From Bacteroides sp. (lineage in GTDB: Bacteria > Bacteroidota > Bacteroidia > Bacteroidales > Bacteroidaceae): a DNA stretch of 48,577 nucleotides. The stretch is taken from assembly GCA_017472925.1 (NCBI GenBank), contig JAFUNS010000005.1:1-48577 (forward strand). The letters are read 5' to 3'. The translations under genes and the position numbers were made by a program. The notes under the pieces are model-generated. The model searched no databases and was not told the origin of the DNA. It was given only the letters and a program-made list of their open reading frames with translations. Positions within the stretch are counted from its first letter, which is position 1. Every line of letters begins with the position of its first letter. Of this stretch, positions 1-7,428 are shown in pieces.

Positions 1-30
1 GGGAATAATATACTTGTTGACACTCCATTG

Positions 31-114
31 TGTCATCCTGAGCGTAGTGAAGGATCTGTACGCATTTACAAGTGTGTATACAGATTTTTCGTCACTCCGT
101 TCCTCAAAATGACA
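31..114. repeat. Palindromic intergenic repeat, GTCATCCTGAGCG type, copy 1
   Basis: The left arm begins TGTCATCCTGAGCGTAGTGA and the right arm ends CCTCAAAATGACA; their outer parts are imperfect reverse complements, giving a cruciform of about 84 bp. A shorter relative lies at 9010-9061. It sits downstream of dinB, so it may help end transcription, but no T-run typical of an intrinsic terminator follows. I regard it as a dispersed REP-like element, from memory of similar sequences between Bacteroidetes genes. Confidence 0.6.
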
Positions 115-207
115 CGTTGTGTTAATTGGTATATTGTTTCCATGATTAATATATAACGTGCAAAAATACGAACTTTGTGGGAGTTGAACAATATTTTACT
201 TGCGAAA

Positions 208-1305
208 TTACCATTCGCGGAATTCCAGTTCCAACTGTTTCCAAAGTTGGATGTGCTTGTTTGTTTCCTCTTGTTCTTCTTTGGGATGAGATACCGTCAA
301 GCCTATCAAACGAATGGGACGGATGGAGTAATCCACTTCTTTCAATAGCTGCTTGGCTAATGGAAGAATGTCGTCCAATGTCTGAAGCTCTTTTTCTTGC
401 GTCAGGCTTCGGGTGATTTGTGTAAAGTCATAGAACTTGATTTTTAAGGTCAGCGTATTACCGCTGAAGTGGTTTCTTTTCAATCTTTCGGTTAGCTCTA
501 CCGCTACATGATACAATTCAATGATGACAGAAGAGGGCTTGGTGATGTCTTTATCGAGGGTACATTCGCATCCTACCGATTTACGGATGTATTCCGTTTC
601 TACCGGACGTAAATCAATACCTCTAGCAAAGTCATAATAGAGTTGGCCTGCCTTCCCGAATTGACGTACCAGCATGTCGAGCGGGCATTTCTGTAAGTCG
701 TATCCCTTGTGAATACCCAGTGCATGCATTTTCTGTGCGGTCACAGGGCCGACTCCCCAAAAGGTTTCAATGGGTAGTTGGGCAATGAACTCATAAGCCT
801 GGTCGGGATGGATGGTACAAAGTCCGTCGGGCTTTCGATAGTCGGAGGCTACTTTTGCCAGAAACTTGTTGTACGACACACCGGCCGACGCCACTAAATT
901 CAACTCCTCGCGGATGCTCCGTTTGATTTCTTTGGCTATATCCACGGCTAAAGGAATGCCGGGCTTGTTCACGGTTACATCGAGGAAAGCTTCATCCAAT
1001 GATAAAGGCTCAATCACATCGGTATATCGGTGGAATATTTCATGTACTTGTTCCGATACCTGTTTATATACATTCCTTCTTCCGGGTACGAATATCAGTT
1101 GTGGACAAAGTTGTTTGGCTTTCAAGGAAGACATGGCCGACCGTACCCCATATTTCCGTGCTTCGTAGCTGGAGGCAGCTACCACACCTCGTTTTTCGGC
1201 ATGGCCTACGGCGATAGGTTTTCCGCGGAGCTCGGGATTGTCCCGTTGTTCCACCGACGCATAGAAGGCATCCATATCGATATGTATGATTTTCCGTTCG
1301 CTCAT
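208..1305 (-). CDS. dinB: DNA polymerase IV (Y-family, translesion)
   Basis: Y-family translesion DNA polymerase of 365 residues, the usual DinB length. The N terminus reads RKIIHIDMDAFYASVEQRDN, which holds the first catalytic aspartate region. SLDEAFLDVT supplies the second Asp-Glu metal-binding pair at about residues 102-111. A helix-hairpin-helix region with FWGVGPVTAQKMHALGI follows at about 180, then the little-finger domain with its conserved RKSVGCE stretch. The enzyme copies past damaged bases with low fidelity and no proofreading. The gene is monocistronic and divergent from the OmpA-family gene. A TAnnTTTG element (TATCTTTG, plus-strand 1313-1320) ends only 7 nt before the ATG, which implies a very short or absent 5' leader. 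Identification is certain at family level. Confidence 0.97.
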   Translation of the reverse strand: MSERKIIHIDMDAFYASVEQRDNPELRGKPIAVGHAEKRGVVAASSYEARKYGVRSAMSSLKAKQLCPQLIFVPGRRNVYKQVSEQVHEIFHRYTDVIEPLSLDEAFLDVTVNKPGIPLAVDIAKEIKRSIREELNLVASAGVSYNKFLAKVASDYRKPDGLCTIHPDQAYEFIAQLPIETFWGVGPVTAQKMHALGIHKGYDLQKCPLDMLVRQFGKAGQLYYDFARGIDLRPVETEYIRKSVGCECTLDKDITKPSSVIIELYHVAVELTERLKRNHFSGNTLTLKIKFYDFTQITRSLTQEKELQTLDDILPLAKQLLKEVDYSIRPIRLIGLTVSHPKEEQEETNKHIQLWKQLELEFREW

Positions 1306-1312
1306 AACCTTG

Positions 1313-1320
1313 CAAAGATA
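1313..1320 (-). promoter_or_regulatory. Putative -7 promoter element for dinB
   Basis: TATCTTTG on the minus strand fits the Bacteroides -7 consensus TAnnTTTG. No good TTG -33 box lies 19-21 bp upstream. The element lies 7 nt from the dinB ATG, so the transcript would be leaderless or nearly so. Confidence 0.45.
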
Positions 1321-1406
1321 GAATAATTTTTCGTTTGGATGAACCGAAAGCCTGCGAACTTGTTATTTATTCCAACAGTCAATGTATTAACTAAATTGAG
1401 ATGATT

Positions 1407-2540
1407 ATGAAAAAAACTATTCTGTTGTCAGTCTTGGCCTTCGTGGCACTGACAGTAAATGCGCAAACCATGGTGGTCCAAAACGGTGGATTCTTCGATA
1501 ATTGGTCGGTAGGTCTGAATGCGGGTGGAACCATGAAACTGAAAAGCGAACCTTTCTTCAAGAGTGCCCGACCGGTATTTGGATTGACCATCAATAAACA
1601 ATGGACACCTATTATGGGAACCGAAATCCAAGGCTTGGGATTTATCAATACCAGTAACAGTGCTACCGCTATTGATGGAACCGATGTGAGCTTGTTGGGA
1701 AAGATGAACCTGATGAACCTCTTTGGTGGTTATTGGGGTGAACCTCGATTTTTTGAAGTGGAAACTGTAACCGGTATCGGTTGGCTGCATAATTATAAGG
1801 ATGGTGCAGGTGACAGTAATGATTTGACCTCACGTGTGGGCTTGAATTTCAATTTCAATCTGGGCGAAAGCAAAGCCTGGGTATTGAGCTTGAAAACTGC
1901 GTTAGCATATAACCTGACAGGTGGTTTCCCGGAAAAGAAGGTACAGTTCAATATCAATCATGCCGAATTTGAAGCCTTGTTAGGACTTACCTATAATATT
2001 CCGAATGCGATGGGTGAACACCATTTTGAGATGGTTCCGGTATGCGACCCTCTTCAAGTGGCTGCCATGAACGATGAAATCAATAGCCTGCGTACAGTAG
2101 TGGCCGAAAGAGATGCCGAGCTGGTAGCTACTGCTGCAACGATTGCAGCTTTGGAAGAACAGATAGCCAACACTCCGACCGAAGTGGATGTAAACGAAAC
2201 ATTTATTGTAAATCCGTTGCCCGAAACCATCATTACCTTCCGTCAAGGTAGTGCAGAAGTGGAAAACTTGCAGCTCCCCGATGTGGAACATGTGGCCAAG
2301 TTCTTGAATGCCAATCCGGATGCAAAGATTGTGATTCAGGGATATGCTTCACCGGAAGGTAATTTGGAATTCAACCAGAAACTTTCACAAGATCGTGCAA
2401 ATACGGTAAAGGATATGTTGGTAAAGCAATATAAAATTAATGCCGACCGTATTACAGCCGAAGGTAAGGGCATTGGTGATGTATTCCCACAACCCACTTG
2501 GAACCGCTTGAGTATCTGTGTAATCAATACGGTAAAGTAA
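1407..2540 (+). CDS. OmpA-family outer-membrane porin with C-terminal peptidoglycan-binding domain
   Basis: A cleavable signal peptide (MKKTILLSVLAFVALTVNAQ) is followed by an eight-strand-like beta-barrel region of about 200 residues, a short helical linker rich in Glu/Ala (around MNDEINSLRTVVAERDAEL, probably a coiled coil), and an OmpA-like domain at about 270-377 containing the peptidoglycan-binding region QGYASPEGNLEFNQKLSQDRA. The protein should anchor the outer membrane to the cell wall, like the Pgm6/7 porins of Porphyromonas. I prefer the ATG at 1407 over the in-frame ATG at 1401 because it gives a clean signal peptide and leaves TTGAG at a plausible ribosome-binding distance. It is a single-gene unit, divergent from dinB. 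Confidence 0.93.
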   Translation: MKKTILLSVLAFVALTVNAQTMVVQNGGFFDNWSVGLNAGGTMKLKSEPFFKSARPVFGLTINKQWTPIMGTEIQGLGFINTSNSATAIDGTDVSLLGKMNLMNLFGGYWGEPRFFEVETVTGIGWLHNYKDGAGDSNDLTSRVGLNFNFNLGESKAWVLSLKTALAYNLTGGFPEKKVQFNINHAEFEALLGLTYNIPNAMGEHHFEMVPVCDPLQVAAMNDEINSLRTVVAERDAELVATAATIAALEEQIANTPTEVDVNETFIVNPLPETIITFRQGSAEVENLQLPDVEHVAKFLNANPDAKIVIQGYASPEGNLEFNQKLSQDRANTVKDMLVKQYKINADRITAEGKGIGDVFPQPTWNRLSICVINTVK

Positions 2541-2646
2541 CGTCGAGATAACGAATTTGTTTAAAAGGTGTTATTGCTCAGGAAAAGGTGGAGACTTTTT
2601 TATGTGGACAAGATGATAATTGAAAAATAACGGTTTGCATCCTTTG

Positions 2647-2725
2647 TACTCCATCGCAGTACGATAAAACTCCACCGTAGTACAATTATACTCCACCGTA
2701 GTACGATTGTACTGCGGTGGAGTAC
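2647..2725. repeat. Four-unit 21-bp-period repeat element (79 bp)
   Basis: Three direct 15-bp units start at 2648, 2669 and 2690 (ACTCCATCGCAGTAC, then ACTCCACCGTAGTAC twice), separated by 6-bp A/T-rich spacers. A fourth unit in inverse orientation (ACTGCGGTGGAGTAC, 2711-2725) can pair with any of them. The exact 21-bp period is two helical turns. Units are also weakly self-palindromic (GTAC ends). It is not a CRISPR: units and spacers are far too short. A similarly built element with different sequence lies at 15819-15897, on the other side of the operon. Confidence 0.8.
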
Positions 2726-2806
2726 GAAGTATGAATCGTTGTATTTAGCTGATTATAAGCTTCTTTTTGCTGTTTGGCTGCTTGTACCGCTTCTTATATA
2801 TTGGAG

Positions 2807-2859
2807 GGTGTGTAGGTAATGTGTGTAGGTAATTTCCCTACACACGCTACCTACACACC
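2807..2859. repeat. Long hairpin made from GTGTGTAGG units
   Basis: GGTGTGTAGGTA (2807-2818) pairs perfectly with TACCTACACACC (2848-2859), and GTGTGTAGG (2821-2829) with CCTACACAC (2837-2845). Together they give 21 paired bases around a 2x2 internal loop and a 7-nt loop. No T-run follows, so a classical intrinsic terminator is not supported. Confidence 0.75.
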
Positions 2860-2925
2860 TTAACTTATTGATAACCAGTGGTGAGTGTAAGATGCAAGTG
2901 AAATTGGAAAAAAGTTTTTTTGAAA

Positions 2926-2971
2926 GAGCTTTGTTTGTTGCTTAAGGGAGTGACAAATAAAGCTCGTTTTT
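2926..2971 (+). terminator. Hairpin plus T-run, possible intrinsic terminator
   Basis: GAGCTTTGTTTGT (2926-2938) pairs with ACAAATAAAGCTC (2953-2965) at 12 of 13 positions and is followed by GTTTTT. No annotated gene lies directly upstream, so if functional it would end read-through from the OmpA-family gene or a small unannotated transcript. Confidence 0.45.
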
Positions 2972-3076
2972 GCATAATTATACGAATATTGCATAAAAAG
3001 CGGAGGAAAAACGTTAAATGTTAAACTTTTCGAAAGAAAATGTATAAACTTGAAAGGGTAAATCAAAAAGTAGTTG

Positions 3077-3084
3077 TATATTTG
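3077..3084 (+). promoter_or_regulatory. Putative -7 element, distal
   Basis: TATATTTG fits TAnnTTTG. The nearest TTG is 24 bp upstream (3050-3052), slightly farther than the usual 19-21 bp. If used, the receptor transcript would carry a leader of about 150 nt that includes both 31-bp repeats. Confidence 0.45.
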
Positions 3085-3145
3085 CGAGCTATAACCTGAG
3101 AGGGCGAAGTATATGCGGACTATAACTTGAGGGGGTGAAATAAAA
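3084..3145. repeat. Two tandem 31-bp imperfect repeats in the receptor leader
   Basis: Copy 1 (3084-3114) and copy 2 (3115-3145) share 23 of 31 bases, with the core CTATAACyTGAGrGGGyGAA. They lie between two -7-like elements upstream of the TonB-dependent receptor. Tandem operator half-sites or leader-RNA structure are the plausible readings. Confidence 0.6.
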
Positions 3146-3186
3146 AATACCTAAAAATAGGGATAGCTTAGAACCTAACTTTAATG

Positions 3187-3194
3187 TACTTTTG
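3187..3194 (+). promoter_or_regulatory. Putative -7 element, proximal
   Basis: TACTTTTG fits TAnnTTTG and lies 45 nt before the receptor ATG. No TTG is found 19-21 bp upstream, so activity might depend on an activator. Confidence 0.45.
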
Positions 3195-3238
3195 CAGTCT
3201 CTTAGCGAGGAGAATAATTATTACTAGTTATATATTAG

Positions 3239-6121
3239 ATGAAAAGAATGAGTGAAAATTGGCGAGTAAGGTACGCTATAGTCTGCCTGCTCGTGTTTGT
3301 GGGTTTAGGAAGCACTCTTCCTTCTTATTCACAAAACAATCAGAAAGTTAAAATTTCAGGTACCGTTTATGAGTACGATGCGAACAATAAGCGTGTGCCT
3401 TTGGGTTTTGCAACCGTGTCTATTCCCGATGCAGCATTGGGAACTACTTCAAATGACCGTGGTAAGTATGAATTGGATGGCATTACAGCCGGTAAAGTTC
3501 GTCTGTCTATTCAGTATTTGGGTAAAGTGTCTATCGATACATTGGTAAATGCTACCCGTGATTTGACTTTAAACTTTACACTGAAGAACGAAGACTTCCG
3601 TTTGAAGGAAGTAACCGTAACTGCTACAAACAGCCGTTCGGGTAAGTCTACTGCATCTCACATCTCACGTTCGGCCATGGACCACATGCAGGCTACCAGT
3701 TTGTATGACTTGATGGCTTTGATGCCGGGCGGTATCAGTGAAAACCAGGATATGAGTAGTGCCCAGCAAATCAATATCCGTCAGCTTTCAAGCGGTGTAG
3801 GCCCTGAATCGCCGATGAATGCATTGGGTACAGCCGTTATCCGTGACGGTGCTCCTATTTCCAATAACGCCAATATGTCGGCCATGAGTTCAACGGTATT
3901 AGGTAATTCAGAAAATGTACCAACTGCAATGAACGGTTCAGGCGCTTCTCCAGCCGGAGGTACCGACGTACGTAGCATTTCTACAGAAAACATTGAGTCT
4001 GTTCAGATTATCCGTGGTATTCCATCGGTAGAATACGGTGACTTGACTTCGGGTGCGGTAATTATCAATACCAAGGCCGGTCGTGAACCGCTTCGTGTAA
4101 AGGCTAAGGCCAATCCGCATATTTATCAAGTATCTATGGGTACCGGTTTTGAATTGGGCGAAAAGAAGGGTGCGTTGAACGTTAGTGCCGACTATGCTTA
4201 CAATACCACCAAACCAACTGCCAGCTACAATACTTACCAACGTGCTACAGCAAAAGTGCTCTATTCGAATACTTTCTTTAATAACAAGTTGCGTAGCAAT
4301 ACCAGTCTCGACTTTATCTATGGTTTGGATCAACGCAAGCGTAATCCGGATGATGAACAGACTAAGACCGCTTCAGAAGGACAGGATGTAGGTTTTACAT
4401 TGAATACCAACGGTACTTGGAACATTAACAAGGGTTGGTTGAAGACTATCAAGTATGTATTGAGCGGTACTTATACCGATAAGCAAAGTTTTTATGAAAG
4501 TGTTTTAAGCTCGGCTACAGCTCCTTACTCCATGACCTATACCGACGGTGCTATATTGAGTAATGTAGCCGGTAAGCATGTGTATGATGCCGATGGTAGG
4601 GAAATTACCAACTTCAGCGGTGCCGATGCATTGAATTATGCATATTATTTGCCGAGCAGTTATTTGGGACGTCGCGATATCGATAGCCGTGAAGTGAATG
4701 TGTTTGCCAAGTTGACTGCTACTTTGTTCAAACAAAGCGGTGATGTAAACAATCGTATCTTGATTGGTGCCGATTTCCGTAGCGATGGTAACGTAGGTAA
4801 TGGTGCGAAGTTTGATCCTACCACTCCTCCTCATCGCAGTCAGTACGGACATAACTCTTCTTTCCGTCCGCGCAGTTACAAGGATATTCCGTTTGTAAAT
4901 CAGGTAGGTGCCTATATCGAAGACAACTTCAAGTGGTCTATTGGTGGAACACATGATTTCAACCTCCAGGCTGGTCTTCGTTACGATCATGCTTCTGTAG
5001 TGGGTGGTATCGTTTCTCCGCGTTTGAACGCTTCATTGGACATCATCCCGAATGTATTTGCTATCCAGGGTGGTTATGGTATTGCAGCTAAAATGCCTTC
5101 GTTGGTATACTTGTATCCGGAAAACGCATATTTTGAATATATTAATATGAACGAGTTGGCTAATACGAGCATACCCGAAGACCAACGCTTGTTTATTACT
5201 ACTACTAAGGTACACGAAGTGGACAATTCTGATTTAAAGATTGCCCGTAACCATAAGGCTGAAGTAGGCTTCAACCTCCAGTTAGGTAAGGCCCGTTTGA
5301 ACGTTACCGCCTATCAGGAACGTTTGAAGAACGGTTATGCACTTAGTCAGACTTTCGATACCTTTATTCCATTTACTTTTAATGAATATACCCGTAATGA
5401 AAACGGTGATGTGGTTCTTTCAGGTGCTTATCCGGTATTGTCTACTTATAACAAACCTACTAACAACTTGAATCTTGAAACCAAGGGTGTGGAATTTGAC
5501 TTGAACATCGGTCGTATCGATGCGATTCGTACCGCTTTCCAAATAAACGGTTCTTGGATGCGTACCAAGAGCTGGCGTGACGGTTATGATTTTTATGATA
5601 GTAGTGGTGAAAAACCTTCTGTACGTCAGCCTATAGCTGTATTCTCACAAGAAGGCAACGCCAAGTACAGACAACAGTTTGTCACTACCCTTCGTGCCAC
5701 TCATAATATTCCTCGTATTGGTTTCGTAGTGACTATGACTGCACAGGCCATTTGGAACCAATCTGATTGGGAAACTTTTGGCAACGACTCCATTCCTGTA
5801 GGTTATTTGGCTTTGGAAGATGCCAAGTTCAACAAGTTTGAAGAAGGCAAGTACACTACTGAAGACCAGTTGAAGGCTGATGGTTATGGTTACATGATTC
5901 AAAATGTAAGCCACAACAAGGCTATTAAGGAATCTTACAGTCCTTATTTCTGTTTCAACTTGAATGTTACGAAGGAAATCAGCGATATGCTTCGTGTATC
6001 TTTCTTCGCCAACAACATGTTCAGAAGCTATCCACGTAGAGAGTCCAAACGTAATCCGGGTGACTTTACAGTCTTGAACAACCGTTACTTCTTTGGATTG
6101 GAATTATCACTTACCTTATAA
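3239..6121 (+). CDS. TonB-dependent receptor with N-terminal carboxypeptidase-like regulatory domain
   Basis: Outer-membrane, TonB-energised uptake receptor of 960 residues. A signal peptide (cleavage near SYSQNN) is followed by a carboxypeptidase-regulatory-like beta-sandwich at about 38-115, a plug domain at about 125-290 (ATSLYDLMALMPGGIS; VIRDGAPIS; IESVQIIRGIPSVEYGDLTS) and a 22-strand-type barrel ending in a terminal aromatic-rich strand. It lacks the STN domain and the SusC-specific features seen in the receptor at 41784, so it should not signal through a FecR/sigma pair. It heads a tight set: the DUF4876-like lipoprotein starts 14 nt after its stop. Substrate cannot be read from sequence. 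The operon contains three peptidase-like genes, which favours a protein or peptide-bound ligand, but that is inference. Confidence 0.93.
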   Translation: MKRMSENWRVRYAIVCLLVFVGLGSTLPSYSQNNQKVKISGTVYEYDANNKRVPLGFATVSIPDAALGTTSNDRGKYELDGITAGKVRLSIQYLGKVSIDTLVNATRDLTLNFTLKNEDFRLKEVTVTATNSRSGKSTASHISRSAMDHMQATSLYDLMALMPGGISENQDMSSAQQINIRQLSSGVGPESPMNALGTAVIRDGAPISNNANMSAMSSTVLGNSENVPTAMNGSGASPAGGTDVRSISTENIESVQIIRGIPSVEYGDLTSGAVIINTKAGREPLRVKAKANPHIYQVSMGTGFELGEKKGALNVSADYAYNTTKPTASYNTYQRATAKVLYSNTFFNNKLRSNTSLDFIYGLDQRKRNPDDEQTKTASEGQDVGFTLNTNGTWNINKGWLKTIKYVLSGTYTDKQSFYESVLSSATAPYSMTYTDGAILSNVAGKHVYDADGREITNFSGADALNYAYYLPSSYLGRRDIDSREVNVFAKLTATLFKQSGDVNNRILIGADFRSDGNVGNGAKFDPTTPPHRSQYGHNSSFRPRSYKDIPFVNQVGAYIEDNFKWSIGGTHDFNLQAGLRYDHASVVGGIVSPRLNASLDIIPNVFAIQGGYGIAAKMPSLVYLYPENAYFEYINMNELANTSIPEDQRLFITTTKVHEVDNSDLKIARNHKAEVGFNLQLGKARLNVTAYQERLKNGYALSQTFDTFIPFTFNEYTRNENGDVVLSGAYPVLSTYNKPTNNLNLETKGVEFDLNIGRIDAIRTAFQINGSWMRTKSWRDGYDFYDSSGEKPSVRQPIAVFSQEGNAKYRQQFVTTLRATHNIPRIGFVVTMTAQAIWNQSDWETFGNDSIPVGYLALEDAKFNKFEEGKYTTEDQLKADGYGYMIQNVSHNKAIKESYSPYFCFNLNVTKEISDMLRVSFFANNMFRSYPRRESKRNPGDFTVLNNRYFFGLELSLTL

Positions 6122-6135
6122 TATATAGATCATTT

Positions 6136-7410
6136 ATGAAAAGAAAATTAATATATCTGTTAGCGTTGGCTGTCACTCCTTTGGTGGGATGTGATACATT
6201 CAGCGAATTGTCCGATGCCAAGGAAGTGGCTCCCATTGCTGTCAATGTGGATTTGGATATTGCCGTAGAAAACTTGGCTGCGGTGAAAGGCTTGACTGTG
6301 AAATTTGACAATTACGATGAGGCTTTACACTATACCAAAGAAATTTCGGGTGAAAGTGTAAATATGGACGGTATACTGCCTGGTATCTATACCGTATCGG
6401 TATCTGGTACTGCTCTCGATTCGGATAACAACGAATATTATGTAAACGGTAATATTGTTAATGCTGCGTTGTTCGAAAATGGAATCGGTTTGGATATCAA
6501 GGTAAAAGGCTTGAAGGTTAGTCCGTTGGTATTCAAGGAAATCTATTTCTGTGGTAGTCGTCCTGCGGCCGGTGGGGTATATTTCCGTGACCAGTTCTAT
6601 GAAATCTACAACAATTCGGGTAGTGTGCAATATTTGGATGGTGTGCACTTCGCTAATTTATACCCAGGTACTGCTACAACCAAATTGCCTATTTGGCCGG
6701 AAGAAGATGGTGATAACTATGCATATGGTGACCGAGTATGGAAATTCCCCGGCAATGGTACCGACTATCCATTGCAACCTGGTGAAAGTTGCATCATTTC
6801 TCAGTTTGCCGCTAACCACCAATTGGAGCAGTATAATCCACAAAGTCCGGTAGACGGAAGCAGTTCGGAATTTGAATTCAATATGAATAATGCCAACTTC
6901 CCCGATCAGCCCGCTTATGATATGGAACATGTTTTCTATAATGGTAAGGCAGAGATGGGAACCATTCCTCAATATCTGACTGCTGTGTTTGGTGGAGCAT
7001 ACGTGATTTTCCGTGTGCCTGAAGGTGAAACTTGGGATCCGGTGAACGATGCATCGATGAAGACAACCGACCTTAGCAAGCCAAATAGCAAGAGCTATTA
7101 TGCTAAGATTCCTATCAAGTATGTACTTGATGCTGTAGAAGCTATTGACAATGAGTCAAAGGCCAATGCCAAGCGTGTACCTGGTGTACTTGATGCCGGT
7201 ATGACTTGGGTAGGTGCTACTTATTGTGCGAAGGGTGTTGCCCGTAAGTTATCTGTAGATGAAAACGGTGAACCGATTGTACGTGAAGAAACTGGTACCT
7301 ATATCTATCAGGATACCAACAACAGTACCGACGACTTTGAACGTGGTGTTGACCCTGTAATGCGTCGTAACGGTGCCAAGATGCCGTCATGGAATCATAC
7401 ATTGAAATAA
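6136..7410 (+). CDS. DUF4876-like lipoprotein
   Basis: Lipoprotein of 424 residues: the signal sequence MKRKLIYLLALAVTPLVGC ends with a lipobox and Cys19. Residues about 35-125 look like a small beta-sandwich. The main domain from about 130 contains FKEIYFCGSRPAAGGVYFRDQFYEIYNNS, reminiscent of lamin-tail-like folds (a beta motif with an aromatic-rich ligand face). I recognise the overall pattern as DUF4876, a Bacteroidetes family of unknown function usually next to a TonB-dependent receptor; that assignment is from memory. It lies 14 nt after the receptor and 18 nt before the barrel gene, so co-transcription is very likely. It is probably the surface or periplasm-facing partner of the receptor. 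Confidence 0.75.
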   Translation: MKRKLIYLLALAVTPLVGCDTFSELSDAKEVAPIAVNVDLDIAVENLAAVKGLTVKFDNYDEALHYTKEISGESVNMDGILPGIYTVSVSGTALDSDNNEYYVNGNIVNAALFENGIGLDIKVKGLKVSPLVFKEIYFCGSRPAAGGVYFRDQFYEIYNNSGSVQYLDGVHFANLYPGTATTKLPIWPEEDGDNYAYGDRVWKFPGNGTDYPLQPGESCIISQFAANHQLEQYNPQSPVDGSSSEFEFNMNNANFPDQPAYDMEHVFYNGKAEMGTIPQYLTAVFGGAYVIFRVPEGETWDPVNDASMKTTDLSKPNSKSYYAKIPIKYVLDAVEAIDNESKANAKRVPGVLDAGMTWVGATYCAKGVARKLSVDENGEPIVREETGTYIYQDTNNSTDDFERGVDPVMRRNGAKMPSWNHTLK

Positions 7411-7428
7411 TCTTTAAAGAATAGAACA

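Larger units (their letters stand above)
2541..3238. other. Repeat-rich non-coding region of about 700 bp upstream of the TonB-receptor operon
   Basis: I see no convincing gene here; the longest minus-strand ORF (2860-3066) has no recognisable features and overlaps promoter-like sequence. In order the stretch holds a four-unit 21-bp-period repeat (2648-2725), a 21-bp-stem hairpin (2807-2859), a hairpin followed by GTTTTT (2926-2971), two TTGCATAA direct repeats (about 2970 and 2989), a TATATTTG -7 element (3077-3084), two 31-bp tandem imperfect repeats (3084-3145) and a TACTTTTG -7 element (3187-3194). The density of structure suggests regulation of the downstream operon or a small RNA. Confidence 0.6.

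Noticed and set aside
2647-2725. CRISPR array
   Set aside because: Repeat units are 15 bp and spacers 6 bp of similar A/T-rich sequence; no cas genes are present in the window.
2860-3066. 68-residue minus-strand ORF
   Set aside because: Its Phe/Ser-rich composition comes from A/T-rich non-coding DNA containing hairpins; it has no neighbours, motif or promoter.
2990-3238. Cobalamin or TPP riboswitch ahead of the TonB-dependent receptor
   Set aside because: The short CTGAGAGGG stretch recalls a TPP element, but no other conserved blocks of either riboswitch are present; the structure is better described as a tandem repeat.
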